Shown one piece after another: positions 1 to 6,609 of a DNA stretch of 6,609 bases; positions within the stretch are counted from its first letter, which is position 1, and each line of letters opens with the position of its first letter. The notes below the pieces were generated by a model. That model was given only the letters and a program-made list of their open reading frames with translations. It was not told the origin of the DNA and ran no database searches. The position numbers and the translations under genes are program-made. This DNA comes from Chloroflexota bacterium (GTDB lineage Bacteria > Chloroflexota > Limnocylindria > Limnocylindrales > CSP1-4). Location: positions 1-6,609 of the forward strand of contig JAKAAV010000131.1 of assembly GCA_021802185.1 (NCBI GenBank). The letters are read 5' to 3'.

Positions 1-1144
1 TCACCGGCTTCGCGAGGCGCTTCCCGGTCCGCAGGTAGAACGGCACGTCGGCCCAGCGCCAGTTCTGGATGTGCAGGCGCAGCGCGGCAAACGTCTCGGT
101 CGTCGAGTCCGGCGCGACCTCCGGCTCCTCGCGATACCCCGGCACCGGCTTCCCCGTGACCCAGCCCGGGCCGTACTGGCCGCGCACGACCTCGTGTGCG
201 ACCCGCTCCTCGGACCAGTCGCAGTCGATCGCGCGCAGCACCCGGAGCTTCTCATTTCGCAGGTCGTCGGCGTCGAACGCGATCGGCGGTTCCATCGCGA
301 CGAGGCTCAGCAGCTGCAGCATGTGGTTCTGGAGGATGTCGCGGCTCGCTCCGGCCTCCTCGTAGAACGCCCCGCGTCCCTCGACGCCCAGCGACTCCGC
401 CACGGTGATCTGCACGTGGTCGACGTAGCGGCGGTTCCAGATCGGCTCGAAGATCCCGTTCCCGAACCGGAAGACCAGCAGGTTCTGGACCGTCTCCTTG
501 CCGAGATAGTGGTCGATGCGGTAGACCTGCGACTCCTTGAACACGTGCTGGACGTCGCGGTTCAGCTCGCGTGCCGACTCGAAGTCCTGCCCGAACGGCT
601 TCTCGATGACGATCCGCGCCCACCCGTGCCCGCGGCCCTCGGCGTCGAGCGACGCCTTGCCGAGGTTGTCGATGATCGTGGGGCCGAGGCTCGGCGGCGT
701 GGCCAGGTAGAAGAGCCGGTTGTCCCGCGTCCCGCGCGCCGCCGACAGCTGCTCCAGCCGCTGGCTCAGCCGCTTGTACGCGTCCTGGTCGTGGAACTCG
801 CCCTGCTGGTAGAAGATCCCGGCCGCGAAATCGTCCCAGATCGCGTCCTGGATCGGCACCCGCGAGAACTGCGCGACCGCATCCTTCAGCCCGGCCCGGA
901 ACTGCTCGTCGGTGTACGGCCGGCGGGCGAAGCCGACCACCGTCGTCTCGGCCGGGAGCAGGCCGACGCGCCGCAGGTTGTAGAGCGCGGGCAGGATCTT
1001 GCGGTGCGTCAGGTCGCCGGTCGCGCCGAACACAACGACACAGGCAGGCTCGGGCACACGCTCCAGCCGGAGCCCGGCGCGGAGCGGGTTCGCCTGCGGC
1101 CGCGGGGCCGCAGTCCGGGTCAGCGTCGCCGCGCGACGTGGCAT
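1..1144 (-). CDS. zwf: Glucose-6-phosphate 1-dehydrogenase, N-terminal 381 codons (cut by window edge)
   Basis: Oxidises glucose 6-phosphate to 6-phosphogluconolactone with NAD(P)+, the entry step of the oxidative pentose phosphate pathway, in the cytoplasm. Seen: the dinucleotide-binding fingerprint GATGDL at residues 40-45, EKPFG at 181-185, the family signature RIDHYLGKE at 209-217, QNH ending at H274, and RTGKRL at 372-377. D211, H212, K216 and H274 have the same spacing as D177, H178, K182 and H240 of the Leuconostoc mesenteroides enzyme (catalytic dyad, phosphate ligand, substrate lysine), so the active site looks intact. The ATG at 1144 is chosen because no start codon lies further upstream in this frame, although the frame stays open through the spacer, and because 'NPLR' at residues 19-22 is typical of the family N-terminus. 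A weak AAAGG lies about 9 nt upstream. Full-length enzymes have about 490-510 residues, so some 110-130 are missing, outside the window. Third gene of the tkt-pgi-zwf operon. Confidence 0.97.
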   Translation of the reverse strand, partial: MPRRAATLTRTAAPRPQANPLRAGLRLERVPEPACVVVFGATGDLTHRKILPALYNLRRVGLLPAETTVVGFARRPYTDEQFRAGLKDAVAQFSRVPIQDAIWDDFAAGIFYQQGEFHDQDAYKRLSQRLEQLSAARGTRDNRLFYLATPPSLGPTIIDNLGKASLDAEGRGHGWARIVIEKPFGQDFESARELNRDVQHVFKESQVYRIDHYLGKETVQNLLVFRFGNGIFEPIWNRRYVDHVQITVAESLGVEGRGAFYEEAGASRDILQNHMLQLLSLVAMEPPIAFDADDLRNEKLRVLRAIDCDWSEERVAHEVVRGQYGPGWVTGKPVPGYREEPEVAPDSTTETFAALRLHIQNWRWADVPFYLRTGKRLAKPV

Positions 1145-1177
1145 CGAGGACCGCCTTTCGTTCCCGGCCGCGCTCGG

Positions 1178-1223
1178 CGTGCCGCTCGTGCCCGATCGCG
1201 CGTGCCGCTCGTGCCCGATCGCG
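1178..1223. repeat. Perfect 23-bp tandem duplication in the pgi-zwf spacer
   Basis: Two identical, directly adjacent 23-bp units occupy 1178-1200 and 1201-1223. Each contains the palindrome CGATCG (1193-1198 and 1216-1221). The unit length is not a multiple of three and the copies lie in the 127-bp gap between the pgi stop and the zwf start, so they are not coding. In the operon mRNA they would sit about 35-80 nt upstream of the zwf start codon. They could be a simple replication-slippage duplication, or a duplicated binding or RNA site controlling zwf; the sequence does not decide. The rest of the spacer (1145-1271) shows a GGGCCCCGGGG-type GC block near 1238-1248, with no U-tract terminator and no clear promoter. 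Confidence 0.9.
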
Positions 1224-1271
1224 CCGGGCGTGCACTCGGGCCCCGGGGAATCGCGAGGACGCCGCGCACCG

Positions 1272-3008
1272 TCATTCGAGCACCTGCTCGAGCGTGTGGC
1301 GGAGGGCGTCGAGGCCGGTCCCGGGGTCATCCGAGCAGTCGACGCGGAGAACGGGCAGGTCGTGGGCCTCGAGGGCCTGGAAGTCGCCGATCGCCTGCGC
1401 GTCGATCAGCGTGCCGAAGCTGTATCCGGCGCCCGGCACGGGCAGGTCGCGCGGGTGGCGGGCGACGAGCTGGAGGAACCACCCGATCGGCGCGCCGCCC
1501 TTGTGGAGCTGCCCGGTCGAGTGCAGGAACCGCGGCCCGTATCCGAGCGTGGTCGCGTGCCGGGTCCTGTTCCGGAGCAGCACCCGGATCGCCTCGAGCG
1601 TCTCGCTGCGCTCCGCGCTCGGCGCCATGTACGCCTGGATCGCCATGTAGCCGTTCGGCTTCACGCGCTCGAGCTGGCGCCGGAGCTCCTCCTGCACGGA
1701 CCCGTCCTGCGCGCTGAGCCGGAGCGCGGCGTCGCCGACGAGCGTCAGCGGCCCCTCGCTCGCAAGTGGCTGGAACGCGGGGAGCGTGCCGTGCTCCCGG
1801 TACTGCGCCAGCACGCGCTTCGTGTTGTCCTTCGACTCCGTCACGTTCGGCTCGTCGAACGGGTCGATGCCGAGCACGGCGCCGGCGACGGCCGTCGCGA
1901 ACTCCCAGCGGAAGAACTCCGCACCGAGGCCGAGGTCCTGGCCGACCTCGATCTCGAGGACCGGATGGCCGGCGGCGACGAGCCCGTCGATCAGCGGGTC
2001 GGTCGCGTCGCGCCACCCGGGCGTGCCCGAGAGGATCATCCGCACGAAGGCCCGGTCGGGGCCGTAGACCTCCGGGGGGCCGAGCGGCTCGCGGTCGATC
2101 GGGACGATCCCGACACCGTGCTTGCCGGTGCTCTCCGCGATGAGCTGCTCGACCCAGGCGCCGAATGGGGCGATCGCCGGGTCGGCGATGAACGTGAGCT
2201 TGTCGCGGCCCGCCTTCGCGAGCGCGCCGATCGTGGCGCCGAGCACGAGACCGGGGTTGTCGGGATGGTCCGCCCGGCACGCATCGGCCATGTCCTGGCC
2301 CTGCCGGAGCAACTGCTCGAGGTCCAGGCCGAGCAGCGCCGCGGGGACGCACCCGACGTACGTCAGGGCGCTGTAGCGGCCGCCGACGTCGGAGGCGTTC
2401 AGGAAGATCTCGCGGAAGTCGTTGTAGTGCGGGATCGACTCCATGCTCCGACCGGGATCGGTGATCGCGGCGAAGTGCAGCGAAGGCCACGAGATCCCGC
2501 GGCCGTGGGCCTCCTGATCCCAGAACGAGGCGAGGAAGCTGAGCGTCTCGGTCGTCGTGCCGGACTTCGTCGAGATCAGGTAGAGAGTGGTCGCCGGGTC
2601 GAACGACTCGCGGGCCCAGCGGAGCGCGTCCGGGTCGGTCGAATCGAGCACGTGCACGGGCGTGCCGGCGCCGGGCGCGACGCCGTAGGTCGCGGCGAGC
2701 ACCTCGGGAGCGAGCGAGCTGCCGCCCATCCCGCACAGCACCGCCTGCTGGAAGCCCTGCTCGCGCACGCCATCGGCGAACGCACGGAGCTCGTCGACGT
2801 TGTCGAGGAACGACCGCGGCGCGTCGAGCCAGCCGAGCCGGTTGCGGATCTTCGCCTGGACCGGCTCGTCGGCGGACCAGACGGTCGGGTCGCGGTCCCA
2901 GATGCGCGACGCCCAGCGGTTCTCGACCGCGCTGCGCAGCGCCGCATCGACGGGTTCGCGCAGCTCGTCCGGCAGCGAGAACCCCGTCACGTTGAGCCTG
3001 CCGCTCAT
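1272..3008 (-). CDS. pgi: Glucose-6-phosphate isomerase, actinobacterial/Tal-Pgi-type, stand-alone
   Basis: Interconverts glucose 6-phosphate and fructose 6-phosphate in the cytoplasm, linking glycolysis with the pentose phosphate pathway. The 578-residue protein has two SIS sugar-phosphate domains. Seen: GMGGSS at 93-98, the phosphate-binding STKSGTTTE at 146-154, DVGGRYS at 207-213 (close to the PGI signature), AESTGK at 291-296 (matching the catalytic-glutamate ESNGK motif), FDEPNVTESK at 384-393 and LHSTGQLHKGG at 495-505. The last two are hallmarks of the isomerase half of transaldolase-isomerase fusions and of related stand-alone actinobacterial enzymes, which have about 550 residues. 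The assignment of catalytic roles to motifs is inference. The ATG at 3008 is preferred over an in-frame GTG at 3035 because GGGGAGG lies 6 nt upstream of it. No transaldolase domain precedes it: the gene starts 33 nt after the tkt stop. Middle gene of the operon. Confidence 0.95.
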   Translation of the reverse strand: MSGRLNVTGFSLPDELREPVDAALRSAVENRWASRIWDRDPTVWSADEPVQAKIRNRLGWLDAPRSFLDNVDELRAFADGVREQGFQQAVLCGMGGSSLAPEVLAATYGVAPGAGTPVHVLDSTDPDALRWARESFDPATTLYLISTKSGTTTETLSFLASFWDQEAHGRGISWPSLHFAAITDPGRSMESIPHYNDFREIFLNASDVGGRYSALTYVGCVPAALLGLDLEQLLRQGQDMADACRADHPDNPGLVLGATIGALAKAGRDKLTFIADPAIAPFGAWVEQLIAESTGKHGVGIVPIDREPLGPPEVYGPDRAFVRMILSGTPGWRDATDPLIDGLVAAGHPVLEIEVGQDLGLGAEFFRWEFATAVAGAVLGIDPFDEPNVTESKDNTKRVLAQYREHGTLPAFQPLASEGPLTLVGDAALRLSAQDGSVQEELRRQLERVKPNGYMAIQAYMAPSAERSETLEAIRVLLRNRTRHATTLGYGPRFLHSTGQLHKGGAPIGWFLQLVARHPRDLPVPGAGYSFGTLIDAQAIGDFQALEAHDLPVLRVDCSDDPGTGLDALRHTLEQVLE

Positions 3009-3014
3009 CGTCGT

Positions 3015-3021
3015 CCTCCCC
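3015..3021 (-). promoter_or_regulatory. Ribosome binding site that fixes the pgi start
   Basis: On the minus strand this reads GGGGAGG, 6 nt before the ATG at 3008. It is the strongest Shine-Dalgarno sequence in the window. It lies inside the 27-nt extension that a GTG start at 3035 would add, which argues for the shorter protein. Confidence 0.85.
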
Positions 3022-3041
3022 GTGTCACGCGCCACGCCCGT

Positions 3042-5126
3042 TCAGTGCTTTGCCGCGTGCGGCGCGAGGCCGGCCGGCTCGGTCGCGATCACGCCGTGCA
3101 CGCGACCCTCGACGACCCCCTGCGCCACCTGCACGAGGTGATCGGCGGTGATCCCCAACGCGTCCATGACCTGGGTGCCGGGTGCCGACAGCCCGAACGT
3201 CTGGACCGACACCATCGCGCCGTGCGGCCCGACCCAGCGGTCCCATCCGAGAGAAACCCCCGCCTCGATGCTCACGCGCGCCGTCACGTCCGGCGGCAGG
3301 ACCTCGTCGCGGTACGCGGGTGCCTGCTCCTCGAACAGCTCCCAGCACGGCATCGACACGACCCGGGTCGGGACGCCGCCGGCCTGCATGCGATCTCGCG
3401 CCGCCATCGCGTGCTGAAGCTCGGAGCCGGTCCCCATGAGGATCAGCCGCGGCTCCGTCGCCTGACCGTCGGCGCCCGTCGCGTCGGCGAGCACGTAGCC
3501 CCCGCGCGCGACGCCCGCCATCGCGTGCTCCTGCGTCCCGGTCAGCACCGGCAGCTTCTGGCGCGACAGCGCGAGCGCGATCGGTCCGTCGCTCCGGTCG
3601 ATCGCGGCGCGCCACGCCGCCACCGTCTCGTTCGCGTCGCCCGGGCGCATCACCCAGAGGTTCGGGATCGCACGCAGCGCCGCGAGATGCTCGATCGGCT
3701 CGTGTGTCGGCCCGTCCTCGCCGAGCCCGATCGAGTCGTGCGTCCAGACGTAGATGACGTGGAGCCGGGACAGCGCAGCGAGCCGGACGCTGCCGCGCAT
3801 GTAGTCGCTGAACGTCAGGAACGTGCCGACGTACGGGATGTAGCCGCCGTGATACGCGATCCCGTTCCCGATGCCCCCCATCGCGTGCTCGCGGACCCCG
3901 AACCGGATGTTCCGGCCCGCGCGGTCCGTCGGGCCGTACTGCGAACCGTCCTTGATATCGGTGAGGTTGCTCTCCGACAGGTCGGCCGAGCCGCCGAAGA
4001 GATCCGGCACGCTCTTGGCGATCGCCTGGATCGCGGCGCCCGACGCCTGTCGCGTCGCCTGCGCCTGGTCCGGTCCGAACGAGGGGAGGTCGCGGTCCCA
4101 GCCGTCCGGGAGCTGCCGCGCGAGCCGCCGCTCGAGCTCGGCCGCCTCGGCCGGGAACTCGCGCCGGTACGCGTCGAAGCGCTGCCGCCACTCGTGGACC
4201 CACTCGTCGCCCTGCTGCACCGCGTCGCGGAAGACCGACAGCGCGTCGTCGGGAACGTAGAAGTGGCGATCCGGGTCCCAGCCGTACGCCTCCTTCGTGA
4301 GCCGCACCTCGTCCTCGCCGAGCGCCTGTCCGTGCGCCTTCGACGTGTCGTGGCGGTTCGGCGACCCGTACCCGATGTGGGTCCGGACGGCGATGAAGCT
4401 CGGACGCGGATCCTGCCGCGCGGCGGCGACCGCGTCCGCGATCGCGTCAAGGTCGTTGCCGTCCTCGACGTGCCGCGTGTCCCAGCCGTACGCGTCGAAG
4501 CGCTCGACGACGTTCTCGCTGAACGCCCATGCCGTCGGGCCATCGAGCTGCACGTGGTTGTCGTCGTAGAGCGCGACGAGCTTGCCGAGGCGCAGGTGGC
4601 CGGCGAGACTCGCGGCCTCGGACGCGATGCCCTCCTGCATGTCGCCGTCGCTGCAGATCGTGTACGTCCAGTGATCGACGATCGCGTGTCCGGGCCGGTT
4701 GAACTCGGCGGCGAGGTGCGTCTCCGCGATCGCCATGCCGACGGCGTTCGCGAAGCCCTGGCCGAGAGGACCCGTCGTCGCCTCGACGCCCGGCGTCAGG
4801 CCGTACTCGGGGTGTCCGGGCGTCCGCGATCCGAGCTGGCGAAACCGCTTGATCTCGTCGAGCGAGAGGTCGTAGCCGGTCAGGTACAGCAGCGAGTAGA
4901 GCAGCATGCTGCCGTGCCCCGCGGAGAGCACGAACCGGTCGCGGTTCGGCCACGAAGGGTCGTGCGGGGCATGACGCAGGAAGCGCGTCCACAGGACGTA
5001 CGCCATCGGGGCGGCGCCCATCGGCATGCCGGGGTGGCCGCTGTTGGCCGCCTGGACGGCGTCGATCGAGAGGGTTCGGATGGTGTCGACGGCGAGCCGG
5101 TCCGGCCGGGTCGGCGCTACGGTCAT
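3042..5126 (-). CDS. tkt: Transketolase
   Basis: Thiamine-diphosphate and divalent-metal enzyme that transfers two-carbon ketol units among sugar phosphates (xylulose 5-P, ribose 5-P, erythrose 4-P, sedoheptulose 7-P, fructose 6-P) in the non-oxidative pentose phosphate pathway; a cytoplasmic homodimer in the family. The 694 residues are full length. Seen in order: SGHPGMPMG (29-37, H31), AGHGSML (69-75), GPLGQG (119-124), the cofactor/metal motif SDGDMQEG (159-166) ending at YDDN (187-190), SKAHG (262-266), [15 protein letters not shown] (376-390), [11 protein letters not shown] (408-418) with the cofactor-activating E413, [16 protein letters not shown] (462-477) with H475, and SRQ (521-523). 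All expected cofactor and substrate residues are present; SDGD in place of GDGC is a common bacterial variant. The ATG at 5126 has GCGAGG 10 nt upstream, rather distant. First gene of the operon, divergent from the kinase at 5308. Confidence 0.98.
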   Translation of the reverse strand: MTVAPTRPDRLAVDTIRTLSIDAVQAANSGHPGMPMGAAPMAYVLWTRFLRHAPHDPSWPNRDRFVLSAGHGSMLLYSLLYLTGYDLSLDEIKRFRQLGSRTPGHPEYGLTPGVEATTGPLGQGFANAVGMAIAETHLAAEFNRPGHAIVDHWTYTICSDGDMQEGIASEAASLAGHLRLGKLVALYDDNHVQLDGPTAWAFSENVVERFDAYGWDTRHVEDGNDLDAIADAVAAARQDPRPSFIAVRTHIGYGSPNRHDTSKAHGQALGEDEVRLTKEAYGWDPDRHFYVPDDALSVFRDAVQQGDEWVHEWRQRFDAYRREFPAEAAELERRLARQLPDGWDRDLPSFGPDQAQATRQASGAAIQAIAKSVPDLFGGSADLSESNLTDIKDGSQYGPTDRAGRNIRFGVREHAMGGIGNGIAYHGGYIPYVGTFLTFSDYMRGSVRLAALSRLHVIYVWTHDSIGLGEDGPTHEPIEHLAALRAIPNLWVMRPGDANETVAAWRAAIDRSDGPIALALSRQKLPVLTGTQEHAMAGVARGGYVLADATGADGQATEPRLILMGTGSELQHAMAARDRMQAGGVPTRVVSMPCWELFEEQAPAYRDEVLPPDVTARVSIEAGVSLGWDRWVGPHGAMVSVQTFGLSAPGTQVMDALGITADHLVQVAQGVVEGRVHGVIATEPAGLAPHAAKH

Positions 5127-5307
5127 CGGGTGAGAACCTCGCTAGGCGGGAGACGGTGGCCGGTGAGGGGCGACGGCCGGTTCATCGGCCGCGGCCGGGT
5201 CGGCCGGGCGTGCCTGGTCTCCGGGTACGACATTCGACGTAGCTTCGGTCGCGCCTACTATAGTCGCCGTCCGTGAAGCCGCCCCTCAGCCTCGCCCCTG
5301 CCTAACG
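5127..5307. promoter_or_regulatory. Divergent intergenic control region between tkt and the PfkB-type kinase
   Basis: 181 bp separate the two divergent start codons, so both the operon and the kinase gene should be controlled from here. Most of it is GC-rich CCGGCC-type sequence (5155-5210). The stretch at 5226-5264 is conspicuously less GC-rich and contains the imperfect inverted repeat TACGAC...GACGTA (5226-5241) and the 8-bp palindrome ACTATAGT (5257-5264). GAGG at 5137-5140 (minus strand) is the likely tkt ribosome binding site. I found no convincing -35/-10 pair for the minus strand. Confidence 0.6.
5233..5261 (+). promoter_or_regulatory. Candidate -35/-10 promoter for the PfkB-type kinase gene
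   Basis: TTCGAC (5233-5238) and TACTAT (5256-5261) are separated by 17 bp, the usual spacing for a housekeeping sigma factor. The -10 has four of six consensus bases (ends TA..AT); the -35 is poor. The predicted transcript would start near 5268, leaving about 40 nt of leader before the ATG at 5308. An overlapping TATAGT (5259-5264) is an alternative -10 with a longer spacer. Confidence 0.4.
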
Positions 5308-6273
5308 ATGGCCGGGATCGCGCGCCGTTCCACCGTTCGCGCCGCCGACGCCTCCCCCCAGGCGGTGCCGTCCGTCGTCGTGCTCGGCGACCTCATCCTC
5401 GACGTGACGACGGCCCTCCGCGAGCCGATCGCAGCGGGTACGGACGCACCCGCCACGATCCGGTTCCACCAGGGCGGGTCCGCGGCGAACACGGCGCGCA
5501 CCCTCGCCCGCCTCGGGGCCCGCGTGTCGTTCGTCGGCTCGGTCGGCCGCGACGCGTGGGGGAGCGCCCTCGTGCGATCGCTCCGCGATGCCGGCGTGGC
5601 CGTGCACGCCCCCCGCGTGCCCGCCGCCACCGCGCGGATCGTCGTGCTCGTTGCCACGGACGGGGAGCGGAGCTTCGCGACCGAACGCGGGGCCGCGGAC
5701 GGACTGCAGCCGGGGCACCTGCAGGCGGCGTGGTTCCGGCGGGACGCGCTGCACATGCCCGCGTACTCACTGTTCAACCCGCCGCTGCGCGACGCGGCGT
5801 TCGCTGCGGCGGCGTTCATGCGCGAGGCCGGCGGGCTCGTGTCGGTCGATCTCGCCTCGCGCCGGCCGCTGCTCGCCCGTGGCCGGCAGGCCGCGCAGCG
5901 CGACCTGCGCGAGATCGCGCCCGATCTCCTGTTCGCGAACATGGACGAGGCCGCGGCGCTCGTGGGCGGTCGTGGACGCGATGCGCTGCTCGAGATCGCG
6001 CCGGTCGTGGCGCTCAAGCAGGGGTCGTCTGGATGCCTCGTGCTGGTCCGCCGCGGCTCGGACGTCATCGCGCTCGCCGTGGCGACGCGGGCGGTCGAGG
6101 CGACCGACACGACCGGGGCGGGAGACGCGTTCGACGCCGGTTTTCTGTACGCCTGGCTCTCGGCCTCCGCAGAGTCGCGACGCGATCCGCGAATCCTGCG
6201 GCTCGCCGCGCTCGCCGGGCATCGGGCGGCGCAGCGGCATCTCGCGACGGGGCAGCCCGAGCTGGAGCCGTAG
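5308..6273 (+). CDS. PfkB/ribokinase-family carbohydrate kinase, substrate unknown
   Basis: Predicted to phosphorylate a sugar, sugar acid or nucleoside hydroxyl with ATP in the cytoplasm. The 321 residues match the family's usual 290-340. Seen: VVVLGDLILDV (23-33) as the first strand, GGSAANTA (56-63) as the N-terminal PfkB signature, NMDE (211-214) as the N..E metal/ATP motif, KQGSSG (237-242), and DTTGAGDAFDAGF (267-279), the C-terminal signature with catalytic base D273 and the GAGD anion hole. The substrate cannot be read from these motifs: ribokinase, 2-keto-3-deoxygluconate kinase and adenosine-kinase-like activities are all possible. The position beside pentose phosphate genes makes a pentose or hexose-derived substrate plausible, which is inference. 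The start is uncertain: the ATG at 5308 has no Shine-Dalgarno sequence and gives a 20-residue low-homology lead. A GTG at 5365 (codon 20), with AGGCG just upstream, would give a more typical N-terminus. Confidence 0.9.
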   Translation: MAGIARRSTVRAADASPQAVPSVVVLGDLILDVTTALREPIAAGTDAPATIRFHQGGSAANTARTLARLGARVSFVGSVGRDAWGSALVRSLRDAGVAVHAPRVPAATARIVVLVATDGERSFATERGAADGLQPGHLQAAWFRRDALHMPAYSLFNPPLRDAAFAAAAFMREAGGLVSVDLASRRPLLARGRQAAQRDLREIAPDLLFANMDEAAALVGGRGRDALLEIAPVVALKQGSSGCLVLVRRGSDVIALAVATRAVEATDTTGAGDAFDAGFLYAWLSASAESRRDPRILRLAALAGHRAAQRHLATGQPELEP

Positions 6274-6296
6274 GGCGGTACCGCTCGGCGCAGCGG
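6274..6296 (+). terminator. Possible weak stem-loops just after the kinase stop
   Basis: A 10-bp palindrome GCGGTACCGC (6275-6284 or within a base of it) follows the TAG directly. It overlaps a second stem CCGCT (6281-6285) / AGCGG (6292-6296) with a 6-nt loop. No U-tract follows, so a classical intrinsic terminator is not supported; a U-less GC hairpin or chance palindromes in GC-rich DNA are equally possible. Confidence 0.25.
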
Positions 6297-6299
6297 GCC

Positions 6300-6387
6300 G
6301 CGCAATTGGTCCGGCGGATGGATCCCGTGCACGGAGCCCCAGCGCCCCGGAGCGGACCGATCCCGCGCAATCGATCCGGCGCAATCG
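6300..6387. repeat. Short dispersed GCGCAAT repeats
   Basis: GCGCAATTG (6300-6308) and GCGCAATCG (6365-6373 and 6379-6387) occur three times. The first two extend to an approximate 17-bp direct repeat (6300-6316 and 6365-6381) continuing with TCCGGCG, with two mismatches. The second and third are 14 bp apart. They may be protein-binding sites or remnants of a degenerate intergenic repeat. GATCC/GATCCG pieces recur around them. Confidence 0.45.
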
Positions 6388-6472
6388 GGTCGTCCCCATG
6401 GATGCGGCGGACCAGTCCCCACGCGGGAACCCGCCGACCCATCCAGCGCGCCGGTCCTCACACGGACGCGCC

Positions 6473-6501
6473 TTGTTTGCGCCCTCCGTGGTCGGTACAC
6501 T
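6473..6501 (+). promoter_or_regulatory. Promoter-like -35/-10 pair facing the right window edge
   Basis: TTGTTT (6473-6478) and TACACT (6496-6501) are separated by exactly 17 bp. The -35 keeps the conserved TTG and the -10 has four of six consensus bases, including the key TA and final T. This is the best housekeeping-type promoter in the window and stands out against the GC-rich background. It would start transcription near 6508, inside the first hairpin repeat, toward a gene beyond 6609. Confidence 0.5.
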
Positions 6502-6503
6502 CC

Positions 6504-6591
6504 GGCCACAGGGTCCCGGTCCGACCTCCGGTCGGATTCGGGCCACAGGTCCCGGTCCGACGTCCGGTCGGACTTGGGCCACGGGGTTCGG
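6504..6591. repeat. Tandem 36/37-bp repeat, each unit with a hairpin
   Basis: Unit 1 is 6504-6540 (37 bp) and unit 2 is 6541-6576 (36 bp); both begin GGCCACAGG and share most positions. A third, degraded copy begins GGCCAC at 6577. Unit 1 contains the perfect stem TCCGACC/GGTCGGA (6520-6526 and 6530-6536) with a 3-nt loop. Unit 2 contains GTCCGAC/GTCGGAC (6555-6561 and 6567-6573) with a 5-nt loop. The loop changes but the pairing is kept, which suggests the structure or palindrome matters. It lies at the start of the transcript predicted from the promoter at 6473-6501. I do not recognise it as any known riboswitch or leader class. Confidence 0.8.
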
Positions 6592-6609
6592 CAGAGTCGG
6601 CGGAAGATC

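Larger units (their letters stand above)
6274..6609. other. Gene-free region downstream of the kinase, to the window edge
   Basis: 336 bp without a credible gene on either strand. Minus-strand open frames crossing it continue antisense into the kinase gene, and their predicted proteins are arginine/proline/glycine-rich, with a repetitive N-terminus created by the hairpin repeats. The region holds small palindromes after the kinase stop, GCGCAAT-type repeats, a promoter-like pair at 6473-6501 and hairpin repeats at 6504-6576. It probably contains the end of the kinase transcript and the start of the next plus-strand transcript. Confidence 0.7.

Noticed and set aside
1225..1260. Terminator between pgi and zwf
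   Set aside because: GC-rich inverted bases can pair (CCGGG/CCCGG with a loop of about 13 nt), but there is no U-tract, and zwf needs read-through because no promoter is evident in the spacer.
71..1717. Plus-strand open frame of 548 codons antisense to zwf and the end of pgi
   Set aside because: Arginine- and alanine-rich low-complexity product opposite zwf, whose own frame carries all family motifs.
3009..3035. GTG start at 3035 for pgi, adding nine residues
   Set aside because: The extension would contain the strong ribosome binding site GGGGAGG that serves the ATG at 3008, and family N-termini fit the shorter form.
999..5276. Plus-strand open frame of 1425 codons antisense to pgi and tkt
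   Set aside because: It is a high-GC shadow: it is rich in Arg, Val, Asp, Glu and Ala, has no recognisable domain, and lies opposite two intact, well-conserved enzymes.
5286..6509. Minus-strand open frame of 407 codons over the kinase gene
   Set aside because: Antisense shadow of the PfkB-type kinase; the product is Arg/Ser/Ala-rich with no family motifs.
6504..6591. CRISPR array
   Set aside because: The units are directly adjacent with no variable spacers, there are only two good copies, and no cas genes are present.
6504..6609. tRNA or known riboswitch in the hairpin region
   Set aside because: No cloverleaf, no T-loop GGTTCRANYCC with matching acceptor stem, and no conserved riboswitch core that I recognise.

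Overview
This is a high-GC window (roughly 70% by eye, not counted) from a bacterial chromosome. It carries a compact central-carbon operon on the minus strand and a divergent sugar-kinase gene on the plus strand. The protein types fit a high-GC Chloroflexota (for example a Limnocylindria-like lineage) or an Actinomycetota relative: a phosphoglucose isomerase of the kind seen in actinobacteria and in transaldolase-isomerase fusions, an 'NPLR' start on the dehydrogenase, and strong GC3 bias. The phylum is an inference and is not settled by the sequence.

Layout, left to right. Positions 1-1144 (minus) are the N-terminal 381 codons of zwf, glucose-6-phosphate dehydrogenase; its 3' end lies outside the window. 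Positions 1145-1271 are a spacer holding a perfect 23-bp tandem duplication. Positions 1272-3008 (minus) are pgi, glucose-6-phosphate isomerase, started at an ATG with a strong ribosome binding site. Positions 3042-5126 (minus) are tkt, transketolase. Positions 5127-5307 are a divergent intergenic region with the only AT-rich promoter-like island nearby. Positions 5308-6273 (plus) are a PfkB/ribokinase-family carbohydrate kinase of unknown substrate. Positions 6274-6609 have no credible gene. They hold short GCGCAAT-type repeats, a well-spaced promoter-like pair (6473-6501) and a tandem 36/37-bp repeat in which each unit contains a hairpin. The promoter and hairpins look like the leader of a gene just past the right edge.

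Transcription of the operon runs tkt -> pgi -> zwf. The three enzymes share sugar-phosphate metabolites. Zwf takes glucose 6-phosphate into the oxidative pentose phosphate pathway, Pgi interconverts it with fructose 6-phosphate, and Tkt moves two-carbon units between pentose and glycolytic phosphates. Transaldolase is the missing member: it is not in the window, although this type of isomerase is often fused to it. All catalytic motifs I checked are intact in the four proteins. I do not see a clear novel system. The items most worth a second look are the hairpin repeat leader at the right edge, the duplicated spacer before zwf, and the absence of transaldolase.
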